Shown: one piece after another, positions 56,801 to 64,000 of the stretch
Position numbering within the stretch: position 1 is the stretch's first letter
How the letters are laid out: each line of letters opens with the position of its first letter
DNA from: Apostichopus japonicus
Lineage: Eukaryota; Echinodermata; Holothuroidea; Aspidochirotida; Stichopodidae
Reading direction: 5' to 3'
DNA: 64,000 nucleotides
Assembly: GCF_037975245.1 (NCBI RefSeq)
Contig: NC_092564.1
Location: 24,550,484-24,614,483, forward strand
Made by a program: the position numbers and the translations under genes
Notes under the pieces: model-generated
The model's input: the letters and a program-made list of their open reading frames with translations, nothing else
What the model was told of the DNA's origin: nothing
Databases searched by the model: none

Positions 56801-59800
56801 GTTGAAGGCTCTTCAGTAGTGCTGGTACTCTCCTCCGTGCTGATCGATTTCGATGAAGAAATAGCTGTCGTCTCGGAACTAGTTTCAGCTGTCGTGGCCA
56901 AAGCAGGAGTAGACTCCAGAGATGTTGTAACTTGAGTTGTTTCAACAGTTGTCTGATATGGCGTGGTCGTTTCCCCTAAGGAGCTGGTCTCCTTCACAGC
57001 TGTCGAATAAGAGGTTGTTTCCACGGTAATAGAGGAAGGTACTGTTGTCTCAGAACCTGAAGTAGAACTCTCTGTGGATACCGTCGTAGACTCTGTGTTA
57101 GTCGTCTCGGCTGAGGATGTCAATCCTTCTGTCGATATAGACTCACTGGTCACTCTTTCAGAGGTAGCAGATCTAGTGCTGGCTTGACTAGATGAAGGCT
57201 GGCTTGTAACTTCTGGGCTGCTACTTGCTGAAACCGTTGTCAATGTGGTTGAAGCCTCTGGAGTAGTGCTGGTACTCTCCTCCGTGCTGATCGATTTCGA
57301 TGAAGAAATAGCTGTCGTCTCGGAACTAGTTTCAGCTGTCGTGGCCAAAGCAGGAGTAGACTCCAGAGATGTTGTAACTTGAGTTGTTTCAACAGTTGTC
57401 TGATATGGCGTGGTCGTTTCCCCTAAGGAGCTGGTCTCCTTCACAGCTGTCGAATAAGAGGTTGTTTCCACGGTAATAGAGGAAGGTACTGTTGTCTCAG
57501 AACCTGAAGTAGAACTCTCTGTGGATACCGTCGTAGACTCTGTGTTAGTCGTCTCGGCTGAGGATGTCAATCCTTCTGTCGATATAGACTCACTGGTCAC
57601 TCTTTCAGAGGTAGCAGATCTAGTGCTGGCTTGACTAGATGAAGGCTGGCTTGTAACTTCTGGGCTGCTACTTGCTGAAACCGTTGTCAATGTGGTTGAA
57701 GCCTCTGGAGTAGTGCTGGTACTCTCCTCCGTGCTGATCGATTTCGATGAAGAAATAGCTGTCGTCTCGGAACTAGTTTCAGCTGTCGTGGCCAAACCAG
57801 AAGAAGGAGTAGACTCCAGAGATGTTGTAACTTGAGTTGTTTCAACAGTTGTCTGATATGGCGTGGTCGTTTCCCCTAAGGAGCTGGTCTCCTTCACAGC
57901 TGTCGAATAAGAGGTTGTTTCCACGGTACTAGAGGAAGCTCCTGTTGTCTCAGAACCTGTAGTAGAACTCTCTGTGGATACCGTCGTAGACTCTGTCTTA
58001 GTCGTCTCGGCTGAGGATGTCAATCCTTCTGTCGATGTAGACTCACTGGTCACTCTTTTAGAGGTAGCAGATCTAGTGCTGGCTTGACTAGATGAAGGCT
58101 GGCTTGTAACTTCTGGGCTGCTACTTGCTGAAACCGTTGTCAATGTGGTTGAAGCCTCTGGAGTAGTGCTGGTACTCTCCTCCGTGCTGATCGATTTCGA
58201 TGAAGAAATAGCTGTCGTCTCGGAACTAGTTTCAGCTGTCGTGGCCAAACCAGAAGAAGGAGTAGACTCCAGAGATGTTGTAACTTGAGTTGTTTCAACA
58301 GTTGTCTGATATGGCGTGGACGTTACCCCTAAGGAGCTGGTCTCCTTCACAGCTGTCGAATAAGAGGTTGTTTCCACAGTACTAGAGGAAGGTACTGTTG
58401 TCTCAGAACCTGTAGTAGAACTCTCTGTGGATACCGTCGTAGACTCTGTGTTAGTCGTCTCGGCTGAAGATGTCAATCCTTCTGTCGATGTAGACTCACT
58501 GGTCACTCTTTCAGAGATAGCAGATCTAGTGCTGGCTTGACTAGATGAAGGCTGGCTTGTAACCTCTGGGCTGCTACTTGATGAAACCGTTGTCAATGTG
58601 GTTGAAGGCTCTGGAGTAGTGATGGTACTCTCCTCCGTGCTGATCGATTTCGATGAAGAAATAGCTGTCGTCTCGGAACTAGTTTCAGCTGTCGTGGCCA
58701 AACCAGAAGAAGGAGTAGACTCCAGAGATGTTGTAACTTGAGTTGTTTCAACAGTTGTCTGATATGGCGTGGACGTTACCCCTAAGGAGCTGGTCTCCTT
58801 CACAGCTGTCGAATAAGAGGTTGTTTCCACAGTACTAGAGGAAGGTCCTGTTGTCTCAGAACCTGAAGTAGAACTCTCTGTGGATACCGTCGTAGACTCT
58901 GTCTTAGTCGTCTCGGCTGAGGATGTCAATCCTTCTGTCGATATAGACTCACTGGTCACTCTTTCAGAGGTAGCAGATCTAGTGCTGGCTTGACTAGATG
59001 AAGGCTGGCTTGTAACTTCTGGGCTGCTACTTGCTGAAACCGTTGTCAATGTGGTTGAAGCCTCTGGAGTAGTGCTGGTACTCTCATCCGTGCTGATCGA
59101 TTTCGATGAAGAAATAGCTTTCGTCTCGGAACTAGTTTCAGCTGTCGTGGTCAAAGCAGAAGAAGGAGTAGACTCCAGAGATGTTGTAACTTGAGTTGTT
59201 TCAACAGTTGTCTGATATGGCGTGGTCGTTTCCCCTAAGGAGCTGGTCTCCTTCACACCTGTCGAATAAGAGGTTGTTTCCACAGTACTAGAGGAAGGTC
59301 CTGTTGTCTCGGAACCTGTAGTAGAACTCTCTGTGGATACCGTCGTAGACTCTGTCTTAGTCGTCTCGGCTGAGGATGTCAATCCTTCTGTCGATGTAGA
59401 CTCACTGGTCACTCTTTTAGAGGTAGCAGATCTAGTGCTGGCTTGACTAGATGAAGGCTGGCTTGTAACTTCTGGGCTGCTACTTGCTGAAACCGTTGTC
59501 AATGTGGTTGAAGCCTCTGGAGTAGTGCTGGTACTCTCCTCCGTGCTGATCGATTTCGATGAAGAAATAGCTGTCGTCTCGGAACTAGTTTCAGCTGTCG
59601 TGGCCAAAGCAGAAGGAGTAGACTCCAGAGATGTTGTAACTTGAGTTGTTTCAACAGTTGTCTGATATGGCGTGGTCGTTTCCCCTAAGGAGCTGGTCTC
59701 CTTCACAGCTGTCGAATAAGAGGTTGTTTCCACAGTACTAGAGGAAGGTCCTGTTGTCTCGGAACCTGTAGTAGAACTCTCTGTGGATACCGTCGTTGAC

Positions 59801-60983
59801 TCTGTCTTAGTCGTCTCGGCTGAGGATGTCAATCCTTCTGTCGATGTAGACTCACTGGTCACTCTTTTAGAGGTAGCAGATCTAGCGCTGGCTTGACTAG
59901 ATGAAGGCTGGCTTGTAACTTCTGGGCTGCTACTTGCTGAAACCGTTGTCAATGTGGTTGAAGCCTCTGGAGTAGTGCTGGTACTCTCCTCCGTGCTGAT
60001 CGATTTCGATGAAGAAATAGCTGTCGTCTCGGAACTAGTTTCAGCTGTCGTGGCCAAAGCAGAAGGAGTAGACTCCAGAGATGTTGTAACTTGAGTTGTT
60101 TCAACAGTTGTCTGATATGGCGTGGTCGTTTCCCCTAAGGAGCTGGTCTCCTTCACAGCTTTCGAATAAGAGGTTGTTTCCACGGTACTAGAGAAAGGTA
60201 CTGTTGTCTCAGAACCTGTAGTAGAACTCTCTGTGGATACCGTCGTTGACTCTGTGTTAGTCGTCTCGGCTGAGGATGTCAATCCTTCTGTCGATGTAGA
60301 CTCACTTGTCACTCGTTCGGAGGTAGCAGATCTAGTGCTGGCTTGACTAGATGAAGGCTGGCTTGTAACCCCTGGGCTGCTGCTTGGTGAAACCGTTTTC
60401 AATGTGGTTGAAGACTCTGGAGTAGTGCTGGTACTCTCCCCCGTGCTGATCGATTTCGATGAAGAAATAGCTGTCGTCTCGGAACTAGTTCCAGCTGTCG
60501 TAGTCGAAGTAGAAGAAGTAGACTCCAGAGATGTAACTTGCCATGTTTGAACAGTTGTCTGAGCTGGCGTGGTCTTTTCCGTAACAGCTGTGGAGTAAGA
60601 GGTTGCTTCCACAGTGCTGGAAATAGGTCCAGTTGTCTCAGAAGAAATAGTCGTTTCAGATTTATCGGTAGTAGTTTTCGCTTTCGAACTTGATAATTGT
60701 TCAGTCGCATCAATGGTTGATGAACTTGATATCATTAATATCTTTCTCGTCTTGTAGAAAATTCCTCTTCTTAATCGAGATTTTCTTGTTGTATCAAGTC
60801 TTTTTTTAAATCTGTTTCTAGTTTTTCTATTTTCTCGATAAATTGTGGACGCATTTCGCCCTGATTCGTTCAGTTCAAAAATATTGTCAACTCTCCTGAT
60901 TTCATGTTGATAACTTTTGTTTTCCTTTCTCGTTTTACCTGTAAGAGGCAACCATAATTCACTGTTTTGTGTATTCACCACAA
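1..60983 (-). CDS. giant mucin-like Ser/Thr-rich repeat protein, internal/large exon (5' and 3' ends missing)
   Basis: The minus strand is open without a stop from 61014 down to position 1 (about 20,300 codons); the likely exon begins at 60983, after a splice acceptor. Codons start at positions divisible by 3, and this frame reads the same peptide (..TSSETTAISSSKS..) at both ends of the array. Domain order: residues 1 to ~107, basic non-repeat leader; ~108-168, diverged half repeat; then about 134 units of 151 residues. One unit has 42 Ser, 43 Thr, 18 Glu, 6 Pro, 4 Lys/Arg and no Cys, Asp, Trp or Phe. Such composition is typical of heavily O-glycosylated mucins, which are secreted or cell-surface proteins; that location is inferred. 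The core alone would be about 2 MDa. No SEA, VWD, cystine-knot or transmembrane segment is visible, but the C-terminus is outside the window. An in-frame ATG lies at 60735-60733; I consider an upstream exon more likely to hold the true start. A silk- or adhesive-type protein is an alternative. Confidence 0.85.
10050..13010 (-). repeat. 1359 bp trimer duplicated in tandem inside the array
   Basis: Rare variants recur at an offset of 1359 bp (three 453 bp units): gagctgctatttgctg at 10293 and 11652, ctctcattcg at 10806 and 12165, and the gttttcttagaacc variant near 11030 and 12388. Copy 1 is roughly 10050-11408 and copy 2 roughly 11409-12767, with similarity fading towards 13010. Boundaries are approximate because neighbouring units are themselves similar. 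Confidence 0.85.
16321..18120 (-). repeat. 900 bp dimer duplicated in tandem inside the array
   Basis: Sequence 16321-17220 matches 17221-18120 at an offset of exactly 900 bp (two 450 bp units). By eye I saw only two differences: C at 16405 versus A at 17305, and G at 17038 versus A at 17938. Each block contains one unit of each haplotype (gataccgtcg/gaggatg and gatactgtcg/gaagatg). Similarity at this offset stops just after 18160, where cgtttcc becomes cgttacc. Confidence 0.9.
19884..31770 (-). repeat. ~5.1 kb block present twice at a 6765 bp offset (copies ~19884-25000 and ~26649-31765)
   Basis: Four private variants keep exactly the same spacing: the ctcggatttag anchor (21235 and 28000), the ctcggaactactttcag anchor (22141 and 28906), gctcctaac (22921 and 29686) and gtactggagg (24551 and 31316). 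The ttcaatag variant (24916 and 31681) also fits. The offset equals 15 units. Copies differ at a few sites, for example ggctctggag versus ggctcttcag near 22079/28844, and cgtttcccct versus cgtttccact near 24496/31261. Confidence 0.88.
29221..29223 (-). other. lone Cys codon in the repeat array
   Basis: The standard triplet act (AGT, Ser) is aca here, giving TGT (Cys) in the mucin frame within SSCQAS. The matching position of the 6765 bp duplicate (near 22456) retains Ser, so the change arose after that duplication or is a sequencing error. Confidence 0.7.
30432..35860 (-). repeat. 2700 bp hexamer duplicated in tandem inside the array
   Basis: Copy 1 (about 30432-33131) and copy 2 (about 33132-35860) align at an offset of exactly 2700 bp. 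Shared rare variants are ttccactaag (31261 and 33961), ggaggaagct (31321 and 34021), ttcaatag (31681 and 34381) and gtcgacatag (near 32321 and 35021). Differences noted include ctttca/ctttta at 31445/34145 and gaaggctctt/gaagactctt at 30641/33341. Similarity ends near 33160/35860, where ctgtcgttga becomes ccgtcgtaga. Confidence 0.9.
45022..45039 (-). other. CX4C pair in an otherwise Cys-free repeat array
   Basis: In this unit two codons that normally encode Ser became TGC: the codon at 45039-45037 (AGC to TGC) and that at 45024-45022 (AGC to TGC). The local peptide is SCPEVTCQ. The standard unit has no Cys. Paired Cys could form a small disulfide loop or cross-link chains; this is inference. 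Both changes are single bases within the same unit, which is also marked by ggggctggtc near 44800. Confidence 0.75.
48800..54190 (-). repeat. mosaic of 2247 bp and 3155 bp duplications near the N-terminal end of the array
   Basis: At a 2247 bp offset (five units) the variants gctgtcgaagtag (near 51275 and 53522), agattttgta (51514 and 53761) and ccacgttact (near 51617 and 53864) recur. At a 3155 bp offset (seven units) the variants aagaaactgg (near 49314 and 52469) and cggtaatagagg (near 49359 and 52514) recur. The two offsets apply to adjacent stretches, so the region is a patchwork of exchanges. Confidence 0.8.
60478..60650 (-). repeat. diverged half repeat unit at the N-terminal edge of the array
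   Basis: The sequence aligns with the first part of a standard unit from the anchor at 60478 up to about 60650, then similarity fades. It differs from canonical units by many substitutions, by an 18 bp in-frame loss (between ggtcttttcc and acagctg, near 60580) and by the 3 bp loss in gagatgtaactt (near 60530) that otherwise I saw only at about 13172. It encodes the only Trp I noticed in repeat-related sequence (tcaaaca-tgg context, ACA TGG CAA at about 60540). This is likely an old edge unit that escaped homogenisation. Confidence 0.85.
60651..60983 (-). other. unique basic N-terminal coding segment with furin-like site
   Basis: This is the non-repeat part of the reading frame, about 110 residues counted from the GTG at 60981. 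Residues 1-87 hold about 23 Lys/Arg against 8 Asp/Glu, whereas each repeat unit has 18 Glu against 4 Lys/Arg. Residues 69-72 read RLRR followed by Gly (60777-60766), matching the R-X-K/R-R furin/proprotein convertase pattern. N-glycosylation sequons occur at residues 21 (NKS), 38 (NES) and 43 (NAS). After the Met at 60735 the sequence becomes Ser/Thr-rich (ISSSSTIDATEQ). No hydrophobic signal sequence lies inside this segment. Cleavage at RLRR would remove the basic leader; this is inference. Confidence 0.6.
60939..60954 (-). other. alternative 3' splice site, 45 nt further in
   Basis: Minus strand reads TGGTTGCCTCTTACAG then GTAAAA. It is a good acceptor match located 45 nt downstream of the first candidate, hence in the same phase 1, so either acceptor would keep the mucin frame. 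Use of this one would drop 15 leader residues. RNA evidence would be needed to choose. Confidence 0.3.
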
Positions 60984-61017
60984 CTGACGGACAAAAGCAT
61001 ATGCACGATAACAATTA
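60984..61017 (-). other. candidate 3' splice site (branch-like CTAAT, pyrimidine-rich tract, AG)
   Basis: On the minus strand, CTAAT near 61017 is followed by about 30 nt ending in ATGCTTTTGTCCGTCAG, with the AG at 60985-60984. It fits a branch site (yTnAy) plus a pyrimidine-rich tract. The upstream in-frame stop of the mucin frame (TAA, 61017-61015) lies inside the branch-like motif, so the frame opens just where an exon should begin. The exon would start in phase 1 (one base of the codon from the preceding exon). Confidence 0.5.
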
Positions 61018-61800
61018 GACCAAGGTTACATCCCACTGTAGTGTGCATCTGTGAGGAGTTCTTCACATACTATTACATGAAATAAACTTAACGGCCTACT
61101 AAAACTATCTTCGAACGGAGGCAATTCGCAATTTAACCGTTCTGCACAGTGACTTTGAGGATAAACAACAGGTGGATGCGCTAACATTTTTTCATCTGAT
61201 GCCACCGTAAATTTAAACATAATAATACATTTTCCTAAGTCGCTTTCATTATGCAATATTTTTTAAACATGTCAGTAAATCCCACCATCTATGTCTATAT
61301 CCATATGAAACTTGTTGTACTGAGGGTAAGGGAAATTTAGTACAATCGTTTTGGTAACTCATGCAGGGAGCTGTTCACTGGCTCAAGTGACAATGTTTGT
61401 GGTAAACATATCCAAACCATTCTGAAGCTATGAGCATCCTTAATACGTTAACCTACAGTTATTTTGGTAGCCTTGAAAACCTGTTCCAAAGAATGATTTC
61501 GAATTATCGCAACGGAACACACCACTCCTCTTTAGCTTTGGAGTACGGTAGCCTACTTTTGATTTACATTCGAATACCTGATCACAAGATCTAATATCAT
61601 GAGGGCAATCAAGAGGGGCAACATTTGACCTCTGCTCACACTATAGTTGTCATGTTGACCAACAAAAGAACTGCTAGTCCAGGCTGCTGCTTTCTATCAA
61701 AACCACCAGAAACACTCATACGTGGCAGACGGACACCTAGCAACCCTAAACTTGGTTCGCTAAAGCGCATATAGGTTCATTTAAGTAATCATTAGGAGAA
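61018..61800. other. non-repetitive upstream or intronic DNA, no supported gene
   Basis: This AT-richer stretch lies immediately 5' of the mucin exon. If the acceptor at 60984 is used it is the end of an intron. A minus-strand frame of 76 codons (61026-61256) ends just before the acceptor, but it is out of phase with the mucin frame and has no recognisable domain or signal sequence. No promoter element or repeat could be supported here. Confidence 0.5.
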
Positions 61801-62160
61801 ATTGAAAATACTCGCGTGGTAGCGTACTGCCTTCCAAGCAGCCGTCACTGGGGACACACTCGTCTACCCACCATCCAATCCTGGTAATTACACAAAACTT
61901 CCCCATTCTGAATCTCACTAAGTATGGTTTCTTCGTGAACTCTGTATTCAAACTGTGAGCCTGAAAAGGGGTGAAATCCGCTGTTCCCTACAGGAAACCA
62001 CTTCCAGCCCTGACACGTAAGTGCCCGAATCAAAGCTAATTAAATCATTCATGCTTAACTTGAAAACATAATCCGACCGCTGCACACCAATGCGACGCTA
62101 AGTCAGTCTAAGATTCCAGAGGCGCCCAAATTCTCAGTCTGAGGACTGGTGGTGGTATGG
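61801..62160 (+). mobile_element. possible tRNA-Gly-derived SINE-like element
   Basis: At 61827-61841 the sequence ctgccttccaagcag is a tRNA-Gly(UCC) anticodon arm: stem CTGC/GCAG around loop CTTCCAA. It is preceded by tactcgcgtggtagcgta (61809-61826), which resembles a tRNA A box and D arm with small losses. The T arm region (ctggggacacactcg) is a poor B box match. The following ~300 bp is unlike the flanking AT-rich DNA and carries short stems such as cagtctgaggactg (62135-62148). A degenerate tRNA-derived SINE fits best; target-site duplications and a tail were not found, and the right boundary is a guess. Confidence 0.3.
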
Positions 62161-63860
62161 AAACAAATGCGGCTTAGATGGTTGTGTATTAGCGACGACG
62201 AGCCTTGAATATCGATATTACATGCAAAGAATATAACATAAAGATAAAAGAGTAAAGAACGAGCGCTGAGTAGATTTCGTATATAATCTATTACTATAAT
62301 CAGCCACGATACAGACAAAACATCGACATGAAGCCCTCAATAATAAAAAAACATGCACTTAAACGAAAATGTTCACAAACGAGGTCTCAATACCGAAGTA
62401 GAGTCCTAAAACGATACGTACAAGAGTGCGTAAAAGACGAATACAAAACGGATGCAAATACGACCACAATGGTCGGAGCCTGGGCTACTACAGAACAGAA
62501 TGATTCAGAACGGGAATGAAGACTGATCCACAAGTCTCGAGATATGCTTCAGCTGAGCTGGTGAGCAGATGTCACGTGACCTGTGATGCTTACTTCACTG
62601 TCCACGGGGAAGCATATATGGCTCAAACAGTGACATGTAGCCTAGAGAAATAGAGGGCGGCAGATATGACGCCCAACGGTATCACAATATGATAGGGAAA
62701 AAGAAAAGGTGCCAAGTAAAATAAAGCCTTGTATCGTGCAGTGACGACTCAACAATTAAGCGACGTTGTAATAATGACACTTAAGGCTTAGAAAGATCGT
62801 GCAGTATATATTTCATCATGCAATAATTTGAGAGAACATCATCAGAGAGAAGACAAAGATTTTTTGTAGAAAAACCTACCCTGGGTAGCATACATAACTT
62901 TAAATCCGTTGAGCCCAAGTAAGATAGGAGGTATTAGGTAAGACAAATGTAGGGCTTCGCAAGCCTCGAAGGAATGATTTAGAAACGAACCACGACAAAA
63001 AGACTGAGACATTTGTAAGGCATCAATAAGTACCCACATTTGCAGAACAGTTAAAAAGTTATTCAACAGTGAGAAATTGTACCAAACATGACCAAATAGA
63101 CTCTTTCCGAACGAATTTCCAAACTAAATGACCAAGTTGTACTTCTCGGCATCACAACATTCATCATGCTCAACTTTCAGAATATAGACCAAAATTTGAC
63201 AGAAGTTGCATTTAAATTTCAAAAACTCCCTTCTGGTGACCTTAAAAGACCTGGAGAGTGCCCAAAACACCACACTTTCAGAATGCCCCTCTAAACTCTC
63301 TGCAAATATGATTCCCATAATGCTAACACGAAGCGAATGAGAGCATAATAACTCTCTACCCTTTCTTTTTCCCGCACGTTCAAATACGTATATGCGCTCA
63401 CACGCACATCGTAATAAACCCTAAAACAAGCACACAGCAATCACACGTCCCATACAGTTATGTTGACAACAAACTCTTACACTTGATGTCCGACTGAGCA
63501 ATGAAATTATATCGCTGAATTATTTATTGCGATACAGTTGATTGATACCATTTTCATATCTGATACAGTTTTTAAAGTACAAGTACAAATTGAGTTTAAT
63601 AGTGCGATGTCTTGATCAATTCTTAGGCGTTTTGTATCTGCACAAAAGGATATGTCAAAATCAAATATCCTTAGCCTTGACTCCATAGCTTGGATAAATA
63701 TCGTATAAAGAAAAGCATTTGTCATTACTTTTGCTTCTATCGTTCTCTTCTATTAGCTGTTTTAAGGATTACTATAAAATAGGATTAATCTCTGGAATGC
63801 TCCTTTAAAGCCGTATCGACGACCTAGGTACGTTGCTTTCTTTTCAATAGTTGTCACCGG
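62161..63860. other. upstream AT-rich DNA without supported genes
   Basis: Only short frames without domain signatures occur on either strand. The minus-strand frame 62103-62318 has a hydrophobic stretch (SLLFYLYVIFFAC) but lacks an in-frame ATG and a convincing donor site. The plus-strand 63-codon frame from about 62328 is Lys/Arg-rich and unrecognised. Apart from the palindrome at 62571 I see nothing here that can be named. Confidence 0.5.
62571..62580. promoter_or_regulatory. perfect GTCACGTGAC palindrome (E-box / CLEAR-type)
   Basis: Ten-base perfect palindrome with a CACGTG core, identical to the CLEAR consensus bound by TFEB/MITF-type bHLH-zip factors. It sits about 1.6 kb upstream of the mucin exon. 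A specific 10-mer is expected only rarely in 3 kb by chance, but function cannot be shown from one site. Confidence 0.3.
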
Positions 63861-63874
63861 GGGCCCTCTAGTGA
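63861..63874 (-). promoter_or_regulatory. CTCF-like motif
   Basis: The minus strand reads TCACTAGAGGGCCC, which agrees with the CTCF core CCASYAGRKGGCRS at 12 of 14 positions. A weaker match lies on the plus strand near 62645-62660 (AAATAGAGGGCGG). CTCF sites can bound chromatin domains in bilaterians; assignment here is tentative. Confidence 0.22.
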
Positions 63875-64000
63875 CCAAGCATTCTCGAACTTGGCGGACT
63901 CTACCAGCCGTTATTTTATAGATTAAAATATTTGAAACAAATGTCGTACTTTATGGCTATGCCCATGATTTCCGATGAGTCAGGTTTTGTTATATTTGGT

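Larger units (their letters stand above)
1..60477 (-). repeat. tandem array of ~134 units of 453/450/447 bp, coding
   Basis: The anchor ctcggaactagtttcag recurs at 1, 454, 907, 1360, 1810, 2263, 2713, 3166, 3619, 4069 and so on to 60028 and 60478. Spacings are 453, 450 or 447 bp. The total of 60,477 bp fits 134 units carrying 75 missing codons in all. Most length variation sits in one tract of each unit, after the anchor: it encodes PSSGL or PSSAL in 453 bp units, PSGL in 450 bp units and PAL in 447 bp units. One further 3 bp loss is at about 13172. Units are highly similar, differing at a limited set of recurrent sites. The array continues past the left edge. Confidence 0.98.

Noticed and set aside
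1-60477. Interpretation as a CRISPR array or non-coding satellite
   Set aside because: There are no unique spacers between short repeats, and the unit is a frame-conserving 151-codon coding sequence.
1-60477. Interpretation as an assembly artefact that duplicated the same read
   Set aside because: Units differ at many linked sites and blocks differ by private changes, so they are not copies of one read. Exact copy number may still be wrong if the assembly collapsed or expanded blocks.
60399-60713. Minus-strand 104-codon frame starting MMRLNN
   Set aside because: It overlaps the mucin frame in another phase and shows Leu/Arg-rich shadow translation of the same repeat-related DNA.
61026-61256. 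Minus-strand 76-codon frame just upstream of the exon
   Set aside because: Out of phase with the mucin frame, no signal peptide, no domain, and it runs into the putative intron end.
62103-62318. Hydrophobic minus-strand frame that might be the missing signal peptide exon
   Set aside because: It has no in-frame ATG, begins at TTG, and no good donor in the right phase follows the hydrophobic stretch.
62328-62519. Plus-strand 63-codon Lys/Arg-rich frame with an ATG
   Set aside because: Short, unrecognised, no neighbouring coding or splice signals; length is within chance expectation for this DNA.
62842-63725. Three minus-strand frames of 64-74 codons
   Set aside because: No domain features or coding-like composition; two of them depend on weak starts. 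Chance frames in AT-rich DNA.

Overview
The window is dominated by one object: a minus-strand tandem repeat array of about 60.5 kb (1-60477, continuing past the left edge). Read on the minus strand it is one uninterrupted reading frame. The unit is 453 bp (151 codons), with 450 and 447 bp variants, and about 134 consecutive units fit between the recurring anchor (ctcgg) at position 1 and the one at 60478. The same codon frame holds at both ends, and every length change I saw is a multiple of three. One unit translates to a Ser/Thr-rich, Cys-free, acidic sequence (85 of 151 residues Ser or Thr), so the best description is a giant mucin-like protein. At least 20,300 residues are encoded here and the 3' end lies outside the window. 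I do not recognise the 151-residue unit as any named mucin repeat.

Towards the 5' end of the gene (right side of the array) there is a diverged half unit (60478-60650). Next comes a non-repetitive, strongly basic leader (60651-60983) with a furin-like RLRR site and three N-glycosylation sequons. It begins at a good candidate 3' splice site (AG at 60984-60985, with a pyrimidine-rich stretch and a branch-like CTAAT). The upstream exon(s) that should carry the start codon and any signal peptide were not identified.

The array is layered. Units fall into two linked haplotypes that tend to alternate, suggesting an ancestral ~900 bp dimer. On top of this are larger, younger duplications with offsets of 900, 1359, 2247, 2700, 6765, 7683 and 9915 bp. 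The unit next to the leader and the units in the first ~4 kb carry more private variants than the middle, as expected when unequal exchange homogenises the interior of an array.

The remaining 3 kb (60984-64000) is AT-richer and non-repetitive. I found no convincing gene there. It holds a possible tRNA-Gly-derived SINE-like element (about 61801-62160), a perfect GTCACGTGAC palindrome (62571-62580) and a CTCF-like motif (63861-63874); all three are weak to moderate calls.

The organism is a eukaryote, most likely an invertebrate animal: a mucin-type coding array, a splice-acceptor context, a tRNA-derived element and flanking DNA in which CpG is common rather than depleted. I cannot name a phylum from the sequence.
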